This document shows positions 9,414-21,815 of a stretch of 24,941 nucleotides of DNA, one piece after another. A program made the position numbers and the translations under genes. Position 1 is the first letter of the stretch. Each line of letters begins with the position of its first letter. The notes beneath the pieces were generated by a model that saw nothing but the letters and a program-made list of their open reading frames with translations, ran no database searches and was not told the origin of the DNA. Source of the DNA: Proteromonas lacertae. Lineage: Eukaryota > Sar > Bigyra > Opalinata > Proteromonadidae. The DNA lies in NCBI GenBank assembly GCA_002245135.1, contig NGBS01001243.1, positions 1 through 24,941 of the forward strand. Reading direction: 5' to 3'.

Positions 9414-9609
9414 AACCAACATAACATGAATTAAGTTTAGAAGAACAAGAAAAAGAATTAATGGATAAAATGACAGCGGAGCTAATAGAATGGATAAGAA
9501 AATATGATGCTACTGATCCACAACAATCATCATTTTTATATAGTTATACGTAATATAACCCAAACAAACACCAATTTCAATATAATATAATTTTATAATA
9601 TATAAATTT

Positions 9610-10058
9610 TTATCCTTTAAAATCAATTGTTTTTATAGTAATAATGTTTGTATTAACTCCCCAAGTATTAAATACAACCTCCTTTACCATCTCATTATCA
9701 GATTGTTAATCATCATCTACTGGTTGATCTTTGTCATTGACACGAATGACAATAGCGTTTCCTAAAATTATACTCTTGTTCACCAAATTCTTCAATTGTT
9801 CCATACTTAATTAAATAATCATCGCCTAAAATTAAATTATAAATTTTACTCTTTGTTAAATAATTCATCAAATCTTCCATAATAAATTCATGGTGTAAAT
9901 CCTTGTAGCTCTTACCATCGTTAGTTTTCTTCCAACTACAAATGTATTACCAAGTTTATTACTTTTTCATTAGTTACTAATTTCCAACCATAGACGATGA
10001 TGTATTTTCTATTGTTATCTACTATTTCATTTAATATTATTTCTGATTCTTTGTTCAT
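9610..10058 (-). pseudogene. Broken gene of unknown family
   Basis: Starting from an ATG at 10058, the minus strand has clearly protein-like sequence down to a TAA at 9610, about 150 codons in all. It is spread over more than one frame with several interruptions. Recognisable stretches include NRKYIIVYGWKLVTNEK, EFIMEDLMNYLTKSKIYNL and GNAIVIRVNDKDQPVDDD. The composition suggests a small soluble alpha/beta protein, but no family is recognised. It sits between the MITE-like element and the surface-protein gene, in a region of inserted elements, so it may be cargo or host. The stretch 10059-10329 shows no gene. Confidence 0.5.
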
Positions 10059-10329
10059 TGCTATATTTATTATTGCAAGTGAATAATATCAAATGTCAAA
10101 TAGATATTTTATAAAAACAATCTAGATAGGATGGTTTAATGACTTAATTAGCAGTCAAATACTTCAAACTCTTTTACAGGTATAACATTCTCCTCACACT
10201 ATTATTAAGCTTTAATATTGAAAGAATTGAATTACTGAATAGGAAATTGTTATTTATCCTATATTACAGAGTCGTTTTAACAAAAATACGCAAGGGATTA
10301 ATGAAATAAAAAGAAAAATAATATTATAA

Positions 10330-13300
10330 TTAAATCATCTTTTCATTATCAACTAAAGATGAAGATCTAGCTTTCTTTCTAAACGTTCCTGATTTTAATA
10401 AGTAGAATATCACCATCAATATTACCATTATTCCAACAAATACACAACTAATTGCAATTCCAATCACTGCTACACTGTTTATCTTACAATCACTATCATC
10501 TATTTCACTCCATATTCCTTTACTGTCTTTATTTAATTTACATTTTCTTATTTTCACTCCACTTTTCAATCCTCCACATTTTATGGAAATTTCTCTTCCT
10601 CTTATATCAGCTGATGATTTAGGAAATCCAGAATCTGATTCACAATAGATTACTTTTAATTCTATCTCTACATCTACAAATTCTATATTCGATGATGGAG
10701 GATTCTTTATTACAAATGTATAATTTCTTTTATCTACATATACTGAAGGTAATCCATAGATTTCACCTGTTTTAGAATCTAATATCATTCCTTTTGGTAA
10801 ATCTGGACTTACTGTTATTTCTAGATTTGTTCCAGCAGATATGAATAAATAGGATGTTTTAATTATATTTCCAAATATATATCTCATTTTTGATATTTTT
10901 GTAGATGGAACTATTATTGGATAATTTGGCATTGAGCAATATAACATAAATGAAAATGACAATTGTTTTCCACTACCACTTATTATTAAGGTTAAATTCA
11001 TTGCTTGAAATTCTCGAGTAATATAACCAGTTATTATTCCATTTGAATTATTCAGTTTCAATGTTGTTGAAGAAGGTAAATCAGGAGATATTCTATAAAA
11101 TAGATTATTTCCTGTTATTCTTCCTAATGTAATATTGTTATATTCTTTACCTCCTTCTAATGTTAATTCTTCAATATGTGAGATTATTATTGGTTCTATT
11201 GAATATTGATAATAGAATGTGATTGTTTTTGATATTCTATCAGGCATAGATTCGCATATGAATGTATAGGTTTCTACACTTGGTGGTTCTACATTTATTT
11301 TCCCACTAATTATTCCAGTATAACCATATATTTCCAATCCATCAGGTAATTTTGGTTCAACTTTGTATCTTATTGAGATAGCACTACACTTAAATGGTTG
11401 TAAATTTTCATAATACATTCCAAATGTTAAATTTACTTCTTTTTCATATTCTATTATTACAAGATGAGAAGATGATTGTACTTCTAGTGGCAAATCAAAA
11501 ACTACTTCAAATTGATTCTTAGCTGTAATTGTAGAATACATGATAATAGATCTAACACTCATTCCACTTATTAAACCTGTTGTTTCATTCATTTCTAAAC
11601 CCTTTGGTAGCATATCGACTGAGTATGTTATATTCCTTCCAGATAAATTAAATAATCTCAAATCATTATAATAATATCCTATTTCTAATTTTGTTATGTT
11701 TTTCCATAATAATACAAGTCTATCTGAAGGTAATACAGCAATATTCATTTCTATAAACAGTCTACCAATAGAATGCTTATCAATAACACTGAAATTAATT
11801 GTTTGCTTCTTCAGTTCTATCTTTGCTACACCGGATATTAAACCAGTATTTTTATCCAATTCCAATCCTTCAATTTTGGGAGACATTGAATAGTAAATAT
11901 CTTTTCCTGACACACTAAATAAACTAATATCTCTATAATACTGTCCTACTTTGAATATATATTCCTTTTCTTGATAAATAAGTGTTGGTAATTCTTCACA
12001 TGTTGAAAATAATTCTATCCATTTCTTGTCATTTCTACAATAGAATGTTCTTTCTCCTTCTAAAGTTTGATTATTGCATGGAATTGTTATTTCAGTTCCA
12101 CTTATAGTTTTAGGAAGTAAACTTGTAGCTTCACAATATTTTATAGGACATAATTTGAAATTAATATCATATACCCTTAATATTCTAGAATAATTAGTTA
12201 GCATCGTTATGTCCATTCTAATTGCATTATATTGTTTTGAAATATTATAGTTTGAAAACACTCTTCTTCTATTTTCTGGATATGTAATATTCTTATATTC
12301 TGCTATATCACTCCAATTGTGATTTCTATCATCATATCCAGATAAAGTAAAATCAGCAGGAGTTCCTTGATTTTTATCTTCTACATCAATACTAAACTGA
12401 TTAAAATAAGAATGGAAATGATCTTTAAATCTCATTATTAACCATCCTGGAATAGATGTTTGTGTATAAAACTCAGAATTTGGATTTTCATCAAATGCAT
12501 ATTTAATTGTATAATAATTGTAAGACTCATCAATATTTGTTTCAGTTACTGGATTTGTGTATTTGTTTAATATCAAACAATCTTTTTCACTTCCAAATAT
12601 TCTTAATAAATATGTTTTTATCTTAGGAAATTTAGTTTCTTTTTCGTGTTTATGTAATTCGATTGTTATTATTATTTTTTCTTCTTCTAAAAATGACAAT
12701 GGTAATATAAACACTTCATCAATCACAGCATCAAACATATTATTTGCCATTGTATCTTGAGTTATATCACCATCTGGTAAATTGTTTCGAAATATCTCTT
12801 TTCCGTTTATTTGTATTATTATTCCACTAATATAACTCACTTTTAATGAAAATGCATTATATTTGTCTAAATCATTAAATGAATCTATCTTTCGGATATA
12901 AACTACATTTCCACTTATTCTTCCTTCTATTTCACTCAACCTTGAATCTTTCCATAATCCACTTGCTTTATCAATAACATCCCAACCATCTTCATATTCA
13001 CTTGAATATTCCCATTCAGTATTATAATTATAATCAGATATTGCATTGAAATAATCAACTCCTTCTTTTTCGTCTTTCATAAGTGATTTTCTTGTCACAG
13101 GAATGCTATTCACTAATACATCAATAAAACTATTTTCATACCCAAATTTATCATCACAATAATAAATAGATGTATAAACATCTTCATCAATACAATAATT
13201 ATATTCATAAATGTTATCTTTTAACCATCCTTCCTTATTTCCATTTAAATATATTAATGGATTTGCATCATCTTTATATTCAATATTTTTCTTATATAAT

Positions 13301-16300
13301 TTGTATTCCCACAATTGATAAAAATAATAATTTTCATCAACATTGATTATAATTGTAACAACTGATTTTTGTTGTTTATAGCATGTATTAAATATATTAT
13401 CATCATGTAATGTAAGATTTATATTTCTTATTGTTATTCCATTCACTCCAATTGCTTTTACAGTAAACTGTGTTTCTGGCAATGATTCATTTACTTTTCC
13501 AGTAATTACACATATTGAAGTATTTAAACTAAGACAACTTGGTAATTTTGGAGATATTTCACATATTCTCACAAATTTTGTAGTTGGAATGATTGAAATA
13601 TTATCACTTAAGAAATATTCGTATTTACTTTTACTATATTCTAATATGGGTTTGTCATTCTCAGTAGTAATTTGATAAATATTATAACTATATTTACCAA
13701 CTGCTAAACTATCAACAACCATTCCATTTGCATAGATTAAAACTTTTCCATCATATAATGTATTTAAAAAAATATTATCTATTTCTAATTTATAATCACC
13801 TGGAATTAAACAAATTCTTTCAGAATATACTTCAGCTGAAGTAAGTTCAATCATTATTTCATCAGTTATTGGTGATAGATCTAAACTCATAAATCTATAT
13901 TTTAAATATCCAGTTCTTTTATCATCATCTGCTTCCAATTTAAAATAAACTATTTCTTCATTTTCTAAACATCCACCTAGTATTACATTTACAAATAATG
14001 TTTTGATAATAGGTATTTTACTGCCTTTATAATATGCTTTTATTACAAATTCAGATAAATGCAATAGGTTTCTTGGTGTAATTGTCAAAACATTTGTTGT
14101 TTTATTAAAAGTACAACCATCAATCTCACTTTTTATATCATAATTCGATACTATTCCACTATCAACTTCAATTGAAAAATGTCTTTCTTGTCCTAATGTC
14201 AAATTCAACCAATCATAATAAACTACACCAATATTATCTAAATCTATTAAATGAATACCTTGTGGTGTTATTTCATTAACTATACTCATCTGCATCATGC
14301 TGGTTACTATACTACCATTATTCAATTTACCACTTATTGTATAAGATTTCTTTTCAGATTCTATTTTGGGAATTCCATGTATAGAACATAAATCAGTCAA
14401 TTTTATACCATTTGGTAATAATGGATATGATTTACATTCACTTATTAAACCATTCACATGAATATTGGGATATATATCATCTATTTGTTTATCTTTTACT
14501 AATACAACATAACTATTAATATACTCAAAATCATCTCTTGGAATATAGTATAAATAATCATTCAATTCTTTATATACACCATCCACTCCTTTCTTCATAT
14601 ATAATTCTATTCCATTTTCATTAAGATATTTCATGTAATTCACTCGAATCAAATGATAACCTGTATTTAATTCAACTGATTTACTTTTTGAAATCCATTT
14701 ATGATTTCCACTATGGTTTATTATTTCATTATTATCAATAAATAACCAAGATCCATATACAGATGTTAAATTGAAGAAATAAATATCATCAACATCATCA
14801 TCATCTATTCTTAAATATCTTTCCCAATTAACACCAAATTCGCTTTCTAAATTAGGTGTTAAACCATCCCATAAACTATTATCACTTCTATATGGATGAT
14901 TTATTCCTTCTTCTAATCTGATCATTTCAATATTCACACTGTCACTGGATAAAGTATGTGGATTAACATTTGATTGATTGAAATTGTTAGTTTTTAAATA
15001 ATATCCAACTATCCCTTTCATATATTTATTGGTTATATCAATAGTTATAGAAACTGTATTAGTTGTTGATGTACTTGTCTTACAATACATTTTTATTGAC
15101 ACTTTGGAATTGATTTTACCTTTCAGTATATTTTTACCTAAATCAATTGATAATGGATCTGCTCCAAAACATTCACTTGCTTTTCCTCTTTCAAATTTGA
15201 AAGGAATTTCAAAATAACTATTCATTGGAACACTGTAATAATTACTGTCAAATTTTAAATTAGAAACTGGTTTATAGGAGGTTTTAGATTGATAAAATGG
15301 AATTGATTCTTCTATACTAGCAGTTGGTTTTATCCATTTCATTTTTAATCTATAACTGGATGAATCAAATTTATCTGAACATCTTTCATTATTATCATTA
15401 TCATCAAAATAACATTCTTTTTGTTTTTTACTATAATATCCTCTCATCTCAAAATCATGATAACCAAATGTTAACATAACTTTATTTGATGATTCAGAAT
15501 ATTCCCATAAACTACAAAATCCATAATAATCATTATTGTCTTTTGTATAATTGAATTTTGTTGAGTTAAATACATTTACTTCATCAATATACACTTTATA
15601 GAATGAATAATCAGAATTAGTCATAAAAGTATATTCACCTTCATTGTTCACATATATCAACCCTTTTATGGTGAAATTCCAATATTCAATGTGATTTGTT
15701 GATAAATAATATTTCAATTTTTCATCCCAAATTACATAAGTATTATCTCCATTTAAAGCATTAATATTATCGATTACTGTATTTAAACGGTTATAAACTT
15801 TACTGATTTTATCATAACCACAACTAAATTCATTTATTTTGTCTATTTCAATATTCAATCCTGCTTTATATTCATATGGAATTTTGGATATTATTATATC
15901 TGTTGTTATTCCACTTTCATTTGAAGGATTTTTAGCTTTGATTGTTATTCTATTTATATATTATATCATTCTATTACATACATTAATTTATCAATTGGTG
16001 AATAGTTATTGAATGATAATATTCCATTTTCAGATATTGAAATATTGTAACTTCCTAATGGTTGAAAAGATACTGACCAATTTTCTACTTTTCTATCACA
16101 TTTACATTCAAATGAATCTGTTAAACTGTCAACTATATTTAATTCACTTATTTCACAGGATAATATTGTCGGTATACCATATACTATAATAAATTATTGA
16201 CTATATACTCTTCATATCTAATACAGTGCTTAATTTAGTTTCATCCTGTTTGGTTAGTGTTACAGTATATATTTCAAGATTTTCTTCTTCAGGAGTACCG

Positions 16301-16524
16301 GAGATTCTACCACTTGAAGGATCAAGTGATAGGCCTTTACTCAAAGCAGGTTTTATCGTAAATACACCTCCATTAGATCTGATATTTGGAGTATTTGATA
16401 TTATTGTTTCACCAACAACATAATTAGGATTTTGATTTGAATAATCAAAATCATTTTCTGCAAACACATACAGAATTAATGTAACTATTTATATCTTATA
16501 TTTTCAAATACCTAAAACTAACAT
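10330..16524 (-). CDS. Large type I surface protein (Ig-like repeats, PA14-like, discoidin-like, sushi-like), 2036 aa
   Basis: There are four exons: 16524-16512, 16484-16209, 16183-15982 and 15949-10330. The introns are 27, 25 and 32 nt, all GTAT…TAG, and the phases agree through to the TAA. Exon 1 is only 13 nt; joined to exon 2 it gives a signal peptide (MLVLVTLILYVFA). Residues 20-95 form a He_PIG Ig-like module (SKGLSLDPSSGRISGTPE). A PA14-like region spans about 240-400. A discoidin (F5/8 C)-like domain lies near 1300-1430. A Cys-rich sushi-like module lies at 1435-1480. Five Ig-like repeats of about 80 residues follow to about 1920 (LP.GLE…TG.ISG), then a second Cys-rich module. The membrane anchor is near 1988-2014, with a basic tail of about 20 residues. 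Likely a cell-surface adhesion or recognition protein; the ligand is unknown. Confidence 0.9.
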
Positions 16525-16613
16525 TTTGTTTATTAATTCTTCAAAAATGCGATCACTATACTAAAATAACTAAACATCACATAAAACGACTCTATTTTCA
16601 TATTAAAACAGAA
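16525..16613. promoter_or_regulatory. Short divergent intergenic region (89 bp)
   Basis: Only 89 bases separate the ATG of the minus-strand surface-protein gene from the ATG of the plus-strand LRR gene, so both promoters must lie here or overlap the neighbour. No specific motif is recognised. The region is AT-rich with several AAAAC and AAATAACTAAAC-like blocks. Confidence 0.5.
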
Positions 16614-17495
16614 ATGTTAAATTTTTTTGTAAATGATATACTATCCTTAATACAACCATCTGATATGCAAGTATATTTGTTTTTTTATTTTATTAGATAG
16701 AAGAAAGAGAAAATAGTGAAAATGAAGTTGATGTTACTGTAAAGCGACTGCATGATATAAATATGATATAAATTATTAATGTAAATGGAATAAAAGAAAT
16801 GAAGATATTAAAATTCTTAGAGACTAACTTATTAGCAACTACTTGTTGTCTTTCTTTCATTTATACTTATAAAATATATCAGAAGAATATATGTTATGCA
16901 TATATGTTAATATCGCGAGACTATTACTCAAGAGATCTAAAAGAGATTATTCTAAGTAAATCTTCTTTAAGTGGTGGTGTATGTGATTTAAATATCAATG
17001 ATTCTCATATTAAAATAATTAAAAGGATTGATTATAAAACGATTAATTAAAAGAATAAACAGATTGTTTACCAAAAGATATATGTGATTTATCAATATTT
17101 AATAATCCAATTGGAGATGAAGGAGTAGAAATAATTTGTGAATATTTGGATAAATTTGTATATTCATCATTAAATCTGTTAAGTATTTATAATTCTCTAT
17201 TCTATTGTATATAGAAATTGGAATGGGTGAAAAGGGGTTGAGGATGTTGATAGAAAGATTAAAAGATAATAAACCGTTAAGAGAGATAAATTTATCAGGA
17301 AATGAAATGAATGAAAGAGAATTAAGTATGATGAAAGATAATAAAGAAGTGTTTGATTGCTTAGAAGAATTATCAGTAACAGTAAAAGAGAATATAGATA
17401 AATCAGAATTAAAATCATTTCTAGAAACATTTTCATCAATTGGAAGAATTGAGCTGAATGAAATTTCAGAAGAAAAACAGATAAGATCTGTTTAA
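16614..17495 (+). pseudogene. Small leucine-rich-repeat gene, probably broken
   Basis: Exon 1 (16614-16670, MLNFFVNDILSLIQPSDMQ) joins exon 2 at 16697 across a 26-nt GTAT…TAG intron. The reading then meets an in-frame TAA at 16769, reopens in the same frame to 17050, and must change frame before the clear LRR part. That part runs from about 17068 (CDLSIFNNPIGDEGVEIICEYL), across a 32-nt intron (17183-17214), into GMGEKGLRMLIERLKDNK and LREINLSGNEMNERELSMM, ending at TAA 17493-17495. LRRs of this ribonuclease-inhibitor-like kind are protein-binding scaffolds. The gene is either a decayed copy or carries sequence errors. It is related in style to the LRR gene at 21816-22527. Confidence 0.55.
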
Positions 17496-17869
17496 TTAAA
17501 TATCTGTTCTGATATTATCCATAATTATTTTATTGATATTAATGTATTTATTAGTAAAATTAAATACAAGAAAGAAAGAAAATACAAGTTAATTTATTCA
17601 TATAATCATCTAGATAACACTTTAGATTTTCAATTACATATAGTCTAATGCATTATAGATCAAAAATACGATACATATTAAGCGTAATTCCTATATCACT
17701 TCTATTTTTATGTATAACCATTTTTATCTATCATACTCGTATATAATGATTTAAACATTGATTGGATCAAATAATTTCCAAGTTTTACTCTCAATTCATA
17801 GAGTTATTCAAATAAATAATTTCTTCAATTTCGAAAAACTCAGATCGTGTCATTCATTGTTTTTATAAA
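17496..17869. other. Intergenic region, no gene seen
   Basis: These 374 bases lie between the LRR gene and the exchanger gene. They are AT-rich and without open frames of note. They must contain the exchanger promoter, but no motif stands out. The ATG at 17870 is preceded by TTTATAAA. Confidence 0.5.
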
Positions 17870-20800
17870 ATGGCGATGGCTGAATTAAGTGGTGCTGAAG
17901 CTGCAATATTTTTCTTCATCTCGTTGTTTATAGGGATACTTATAAAAGTATATGGTAAGATCCTTCCAGTTCCCTACACAGTGGTTTTATTTTTAGTAGG
18001 AATAGTGTATAGTAGCATAGCTGAAGGATCTGAGTATTTGATTATTATTATTTTGTTAGAGTTATAGAACGAAATCTTGATATCTGGCGTACCATGAACC
18101 CTCACTTACTTTTATATATATTCATACCTCCATTAATATTTGACAGTGCAATAAATGCTGATTTTCATACAATGAGAAAATCGTTTATTCAAGTATAATA
18201 TATAGAATATGATGAATAGATTTTATTTTTAGCTGGTCCTGGTGTCGTATTTACGTTAGTATTTGTAGCACTCTATGCTCATTATGTCTTTCCTTATAAT
18301 TGGGGTTGGTATTGTTGTTTTACATTTGGTTCAATAATCAGTGCAACAGATCCAGTAGCAGTTGTATCACTATTGCACGAACTAGGTGCACCTCATCAAC
18401 TTAATTTATTAGTAGAAGGTGAATCATTATTGAATGATGGAACAGCAATGGTTGGTTTTCAAGTGTTTTTCACATTTTTTAAAGGTATTGATTCAAGTGT
18501 AGGTGAAGCGATTGGTACATTCTTTCAATTATCATTAGGAGGAGTAGCTATTGGTTTATTAACAGGTTTTATTTGTTATATTTTAATGTCAACAATCCGA
18601 GATTCAATCTGTCAAGTTGTATTAACAGTTGTTTTAACATATATGTCATTTTATATAAGTGAATATTACTGTGATGTGAGTGGAGTAATAACGTTAGTAA
18701 CTTATGGTATAGTATTAAGTAGTTTTGAATCAATGAAAAGTGATGAAGAGAAAATAATGAATCATTTTTGGGAAGTATTTTCCTATATGGCTAATACAGT
18801 GATATTTGTAATAACAGGTGCTATTATAATGAAACAATCATTTTTAGATGAATCGATAGATGGTTATGATTGGTTATATTTGATATTATTCTTTTTATTT
18901 ATAAATGTATTAAGATTTGTCATGATAGGAGTATTTTAGTATGTTCATTTATATATTATTTTTTATATATATAGTTATCCATTAAAGAAATTTGGTTATG
19001 GTATAAATTGGCAGGAAGCAATTGTAATATCATATTCTGGTTTAAGAGGAGCAATGGCTCTAGTTTTAGCATTAGTTGTATCACATCAAGATACTATTGA
19101 TAAAGTATAATAAGAATAATAATTATCTAAATAGGATATTGGTAAAAAATATGTATTTTTTGTTGGTGGAATTGCATTTTTAACAACATTTATCAATGGA
19201 TCAACTAGTGGATTAATAGTAAAAGCATTAGGAATGACAAGATCGCCATTATTTGAGAAGGAAATATACAATGGAGTAATGAGACAATTTTATGATAAAA
19301 TAAAAGGAAGAGTTCAAAACTTATTGGTATAAAAAAATTATAATTATTTATTATAAGTAGCAAAGGAAATTGTGTATATTTGCTAATTGGGATTCTGTTT
19401 GGTCATTTATTCCTGATTTATCTGAAGAATATCCAAAACTTAGAAAAGATGATCATAAAACAGATGCTCATAAAAGAGTATAATATATTTAAATATATTA
19501 TGTATTTAATAGTTACAATATAAATCAAATATTAAAGACATATCATCCAATAATGTTGATGCAATTGGAGTGGCAAGAAAGAAACTATTAAATACCGTAA
19601 GAGCAGTGTATATATATATATATATATATTATTAAATAGATATTGGAAACAGAATATTGATGGTTTATTATCAAAACCTTCACTGTTAATATTATTAGAA
19701 GAAAATGCTACAGTACAAGATCGATTATTATTACATCAAGATGATGATGATTGTATGAAACAATGGGATGAAATAGCTCGAAGAATCAAGCCATTCTCAT
19801 TTTTAGAATCATTGTCAAAATATCCATTAGTTAATTGGTTATCTAGAAAATATTTAATTTATGAAGTTACTACAGCATGGGAAGTTACAGTTGGTTTTAT
19901 CGCTGCTTATCGTGTAGCAAAGAAGAGATTTTTTACACTTTTAAGTAAAGAAGAAAGTATTGCTTTCAGTGTGTATGGTTCTGTTCGTAAAGATATTGAT
20001 AAAGCGATTGATTATTTAAATGAATTAAATAGAATTTATAAAGATATAATCCCTGAAATTCAAACAATTAAGGCTGTAGATATCGTATTAAAGAAGTTGG
20101 ATGGTGCTTGTGAAAAATCCGTTGAAACTGGAGATCTAGAAGAGAAAGAATATGAAAGAATAGTAGAAATGTTAGATAAAGCTCATATTGTTACAAATCA
20201 TCGATTAACTGAAATAAAACCAATAACTCCTATTGAAATGATGATGAGAAATCCAATATTTTACAACATAGGATCAGAATCTGAAGCAATCATAAAAAAA
20301 TTAGCAAAATTGGTTAGAATAAATGAATATGAATTAAATGAGACAATATTTGCTCAAGGTCATCCATCTGATGGTTTTTTAATTATGCAAAGAGGAACAG
20401 CCAAAGTTACATTCAATCAGAATTTTCGAAAAGTGTTAAATAATGATGATGATGATTTAAAAAATGAGACGATAAGAAATTTGCATAGTATATTAATTAT
20501 AATTTATTTATTTATATTTATTAATAGAAGAAGAACATGGTGCTTTAAATTCAAATTTATTCAAAAGACAAGTCTCAGATAATACAAGTACGTTTACTAG
20601 ATCAAGATCTAGTGAATATCCAGATTCTGATAATTCATTATCTTCATTGGGTGATTTAAAAGGTGTAAATCAAAACATGGAAAAAGACGAAAATGAAACA
20701 GAAAGTGAGGATATTAGGAGTGTTATTTATCCAGGTCATATCTTTGGTACATTATCTTCATTAAGTGGAAAAGTTAGATTTTACACTGTCACTGTTACTT

Positions 20801-21726
20801 CTACACAAGCTGTTGCATTTCGTTTTCCGTTGAATGAATTTAATGAGAAGATGAGAGAATATCCAGATTTAGAATTTTCATTCTGTAAATTTGTTGCAAA
20901 GAAAGTAGCAAGTGAAATTTTACCTGATTTCAAAGGTGTAAGTGAAATAAATGTATATATATATATATATATATAATGAAATTAATAGTTGAATGAAATT
21001 ATAGAAAAAGGAAGTTTAGTGAAGTATAAGAAAGGAGAAAATCCAGAATTAAATGGATATTATATATTATTAAGTGGTAAAATAAGTACAAAATTAAATA
21101 GCAGTGCAAATATAATAATCATTGAACCATTTGTAGGAATAAATTTAGTAAATTCTAAAGATTATGTAATAGATGAAGATTGTAGATTATTCCTTACTGA
21201 AAAGTATATACTATTATTTTATGATTATATTTTTATAGTCCACAATTCGATGAAATGATTCATCCAAATATAAATACTCAAGATAAGAATATACTCCACA
21301 TTCCCAACACATCTGAAGATCATGAATATGTAATAGATGATATAGAAGAGAGTTATATTAATAAAAACAAAATTATTAATAATTTAATTCCTTTATCTCC
21401 ATTTTGTGATATGAGAAAGAATTCAATTGATTTGGTATTTATTTTTATTATTATTTATTTATTGTTATTAGAGAGAAATAGAATTATGTAGAAAGAATGA
21501 CGATATTGCAAGGTCATCACCATTATCATATTCAATGAATAATAAAGTAATTCCACCTCCTCCTTCTCCATTACATTTTCGTTTAGATTCAATAACAAAA
21601 TCAACAGAAACAAAAGGAAAAATAGAATCTACTTCAATAGAAGAAATAGAAACCCCGAAAGATAATTCCAAAGAAACTCCTAAAGATGATGAAATTAGAA
21701 AAGGTGAAGAATCAAAAAAAGAATAA
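17870..21726 (+). CDS. Sodium/proton exchanger with cytoplasmic cyclic-nucleotide-binding-like region (SOS1-like), 1162 aa
   Basis: Twelve exons: 17870-18033, 18060-18192, 18220-18938, 18975-19104, 19135-19326, 19361-19477, 19513-19607, 19640-20487, 20528-20952, 20989-21203, 21239-21434, 21472-21726. All eleven introns are 26-40 nt, start GTAT, end AG, and keep frame to the TAA. The N-terminal ~430 residues are a CPA1 exchanger core with about a dozen membrane helices. They include AGPGVVFTLVF, SATDPVAVVSLL (near 140) and the ion-site motif LVEGESLLNDGTA (near 163). The cytoplasmic half has a cNMP-binding-like fold starting near 720 (NETIFAQGHPSDGFLIMQRG) and resuming near 867 (GHIFGTLSSLSGKVRFYTV). 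An acidic Ser-rich insert of about 60 residues lies between them. The C-terminus is charged. Length and layout match plant SOS1 and sperm-type NHEs. Likely exports Na+ across a membrane in exchange for H+. Confidence 0.95.
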
Positions 21727-21815
21727 TTAACAATAATTAAATGTGTGTTTGTTTGAATATATTCGTTTTATTGAGTGTTTTCGTTTATTATTATATTCAT
21801 AGTTATTCTATATCT

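Noticed and set aside
9461-9553. Short plus-strand ORF MDKMTAELIEWIRKYDATD…, about 30 codons
   Set aside because: The composition is protein-like, but it is too short, has no recognisable family and lacks context beyond the MITE-like element edge.
15029-15217. Plus-strand open frames inside 10330-15858, such as 11696-11893, 12557-12760 and 15029-15217
   Set aside because: They are antisense shadows of the large surface-protein gene, whose minus-strand frame is continuous and has recognisable domains.
16769-16771. In-frame TAA codons (here, and in the broken gene near 9690) taken as a sign of a code in which TAA is glutamine
   Set aside because: The long intact genes (surface protein, exchanger) end in TAA with no further coding sequence after it, so TAA is a normal stop here.
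17197-17439. Minus-strand open frame rich in Leu and Ile opposite the LRR exon
   Set aside because: It is a low-complexity shadow of the plus-strand LRR coding sequence.
19608-19639. TA-repeat tracts (19608-19639, 20953-20988, 24266-24295) as microsatellites or AT-rich cruciform elements
   Set aside because: Each fits as an intron with a GT start, AG end and matching exon phases (or, in the EF-hand gene, restored coding), so splicing explains them better.
21746-21753. TGTTTGTT shortly after the exchanger stop codon, the motif that marks mRNA ends in Blastocystis
   Set aside because: The same 8-mer also occurs at 9563-9570 (minus strand) and around 1400. With this base composition about two chance hits are expected in the window on both strands. 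It is not found after the other stops, so it does not support assignment to that lineage.
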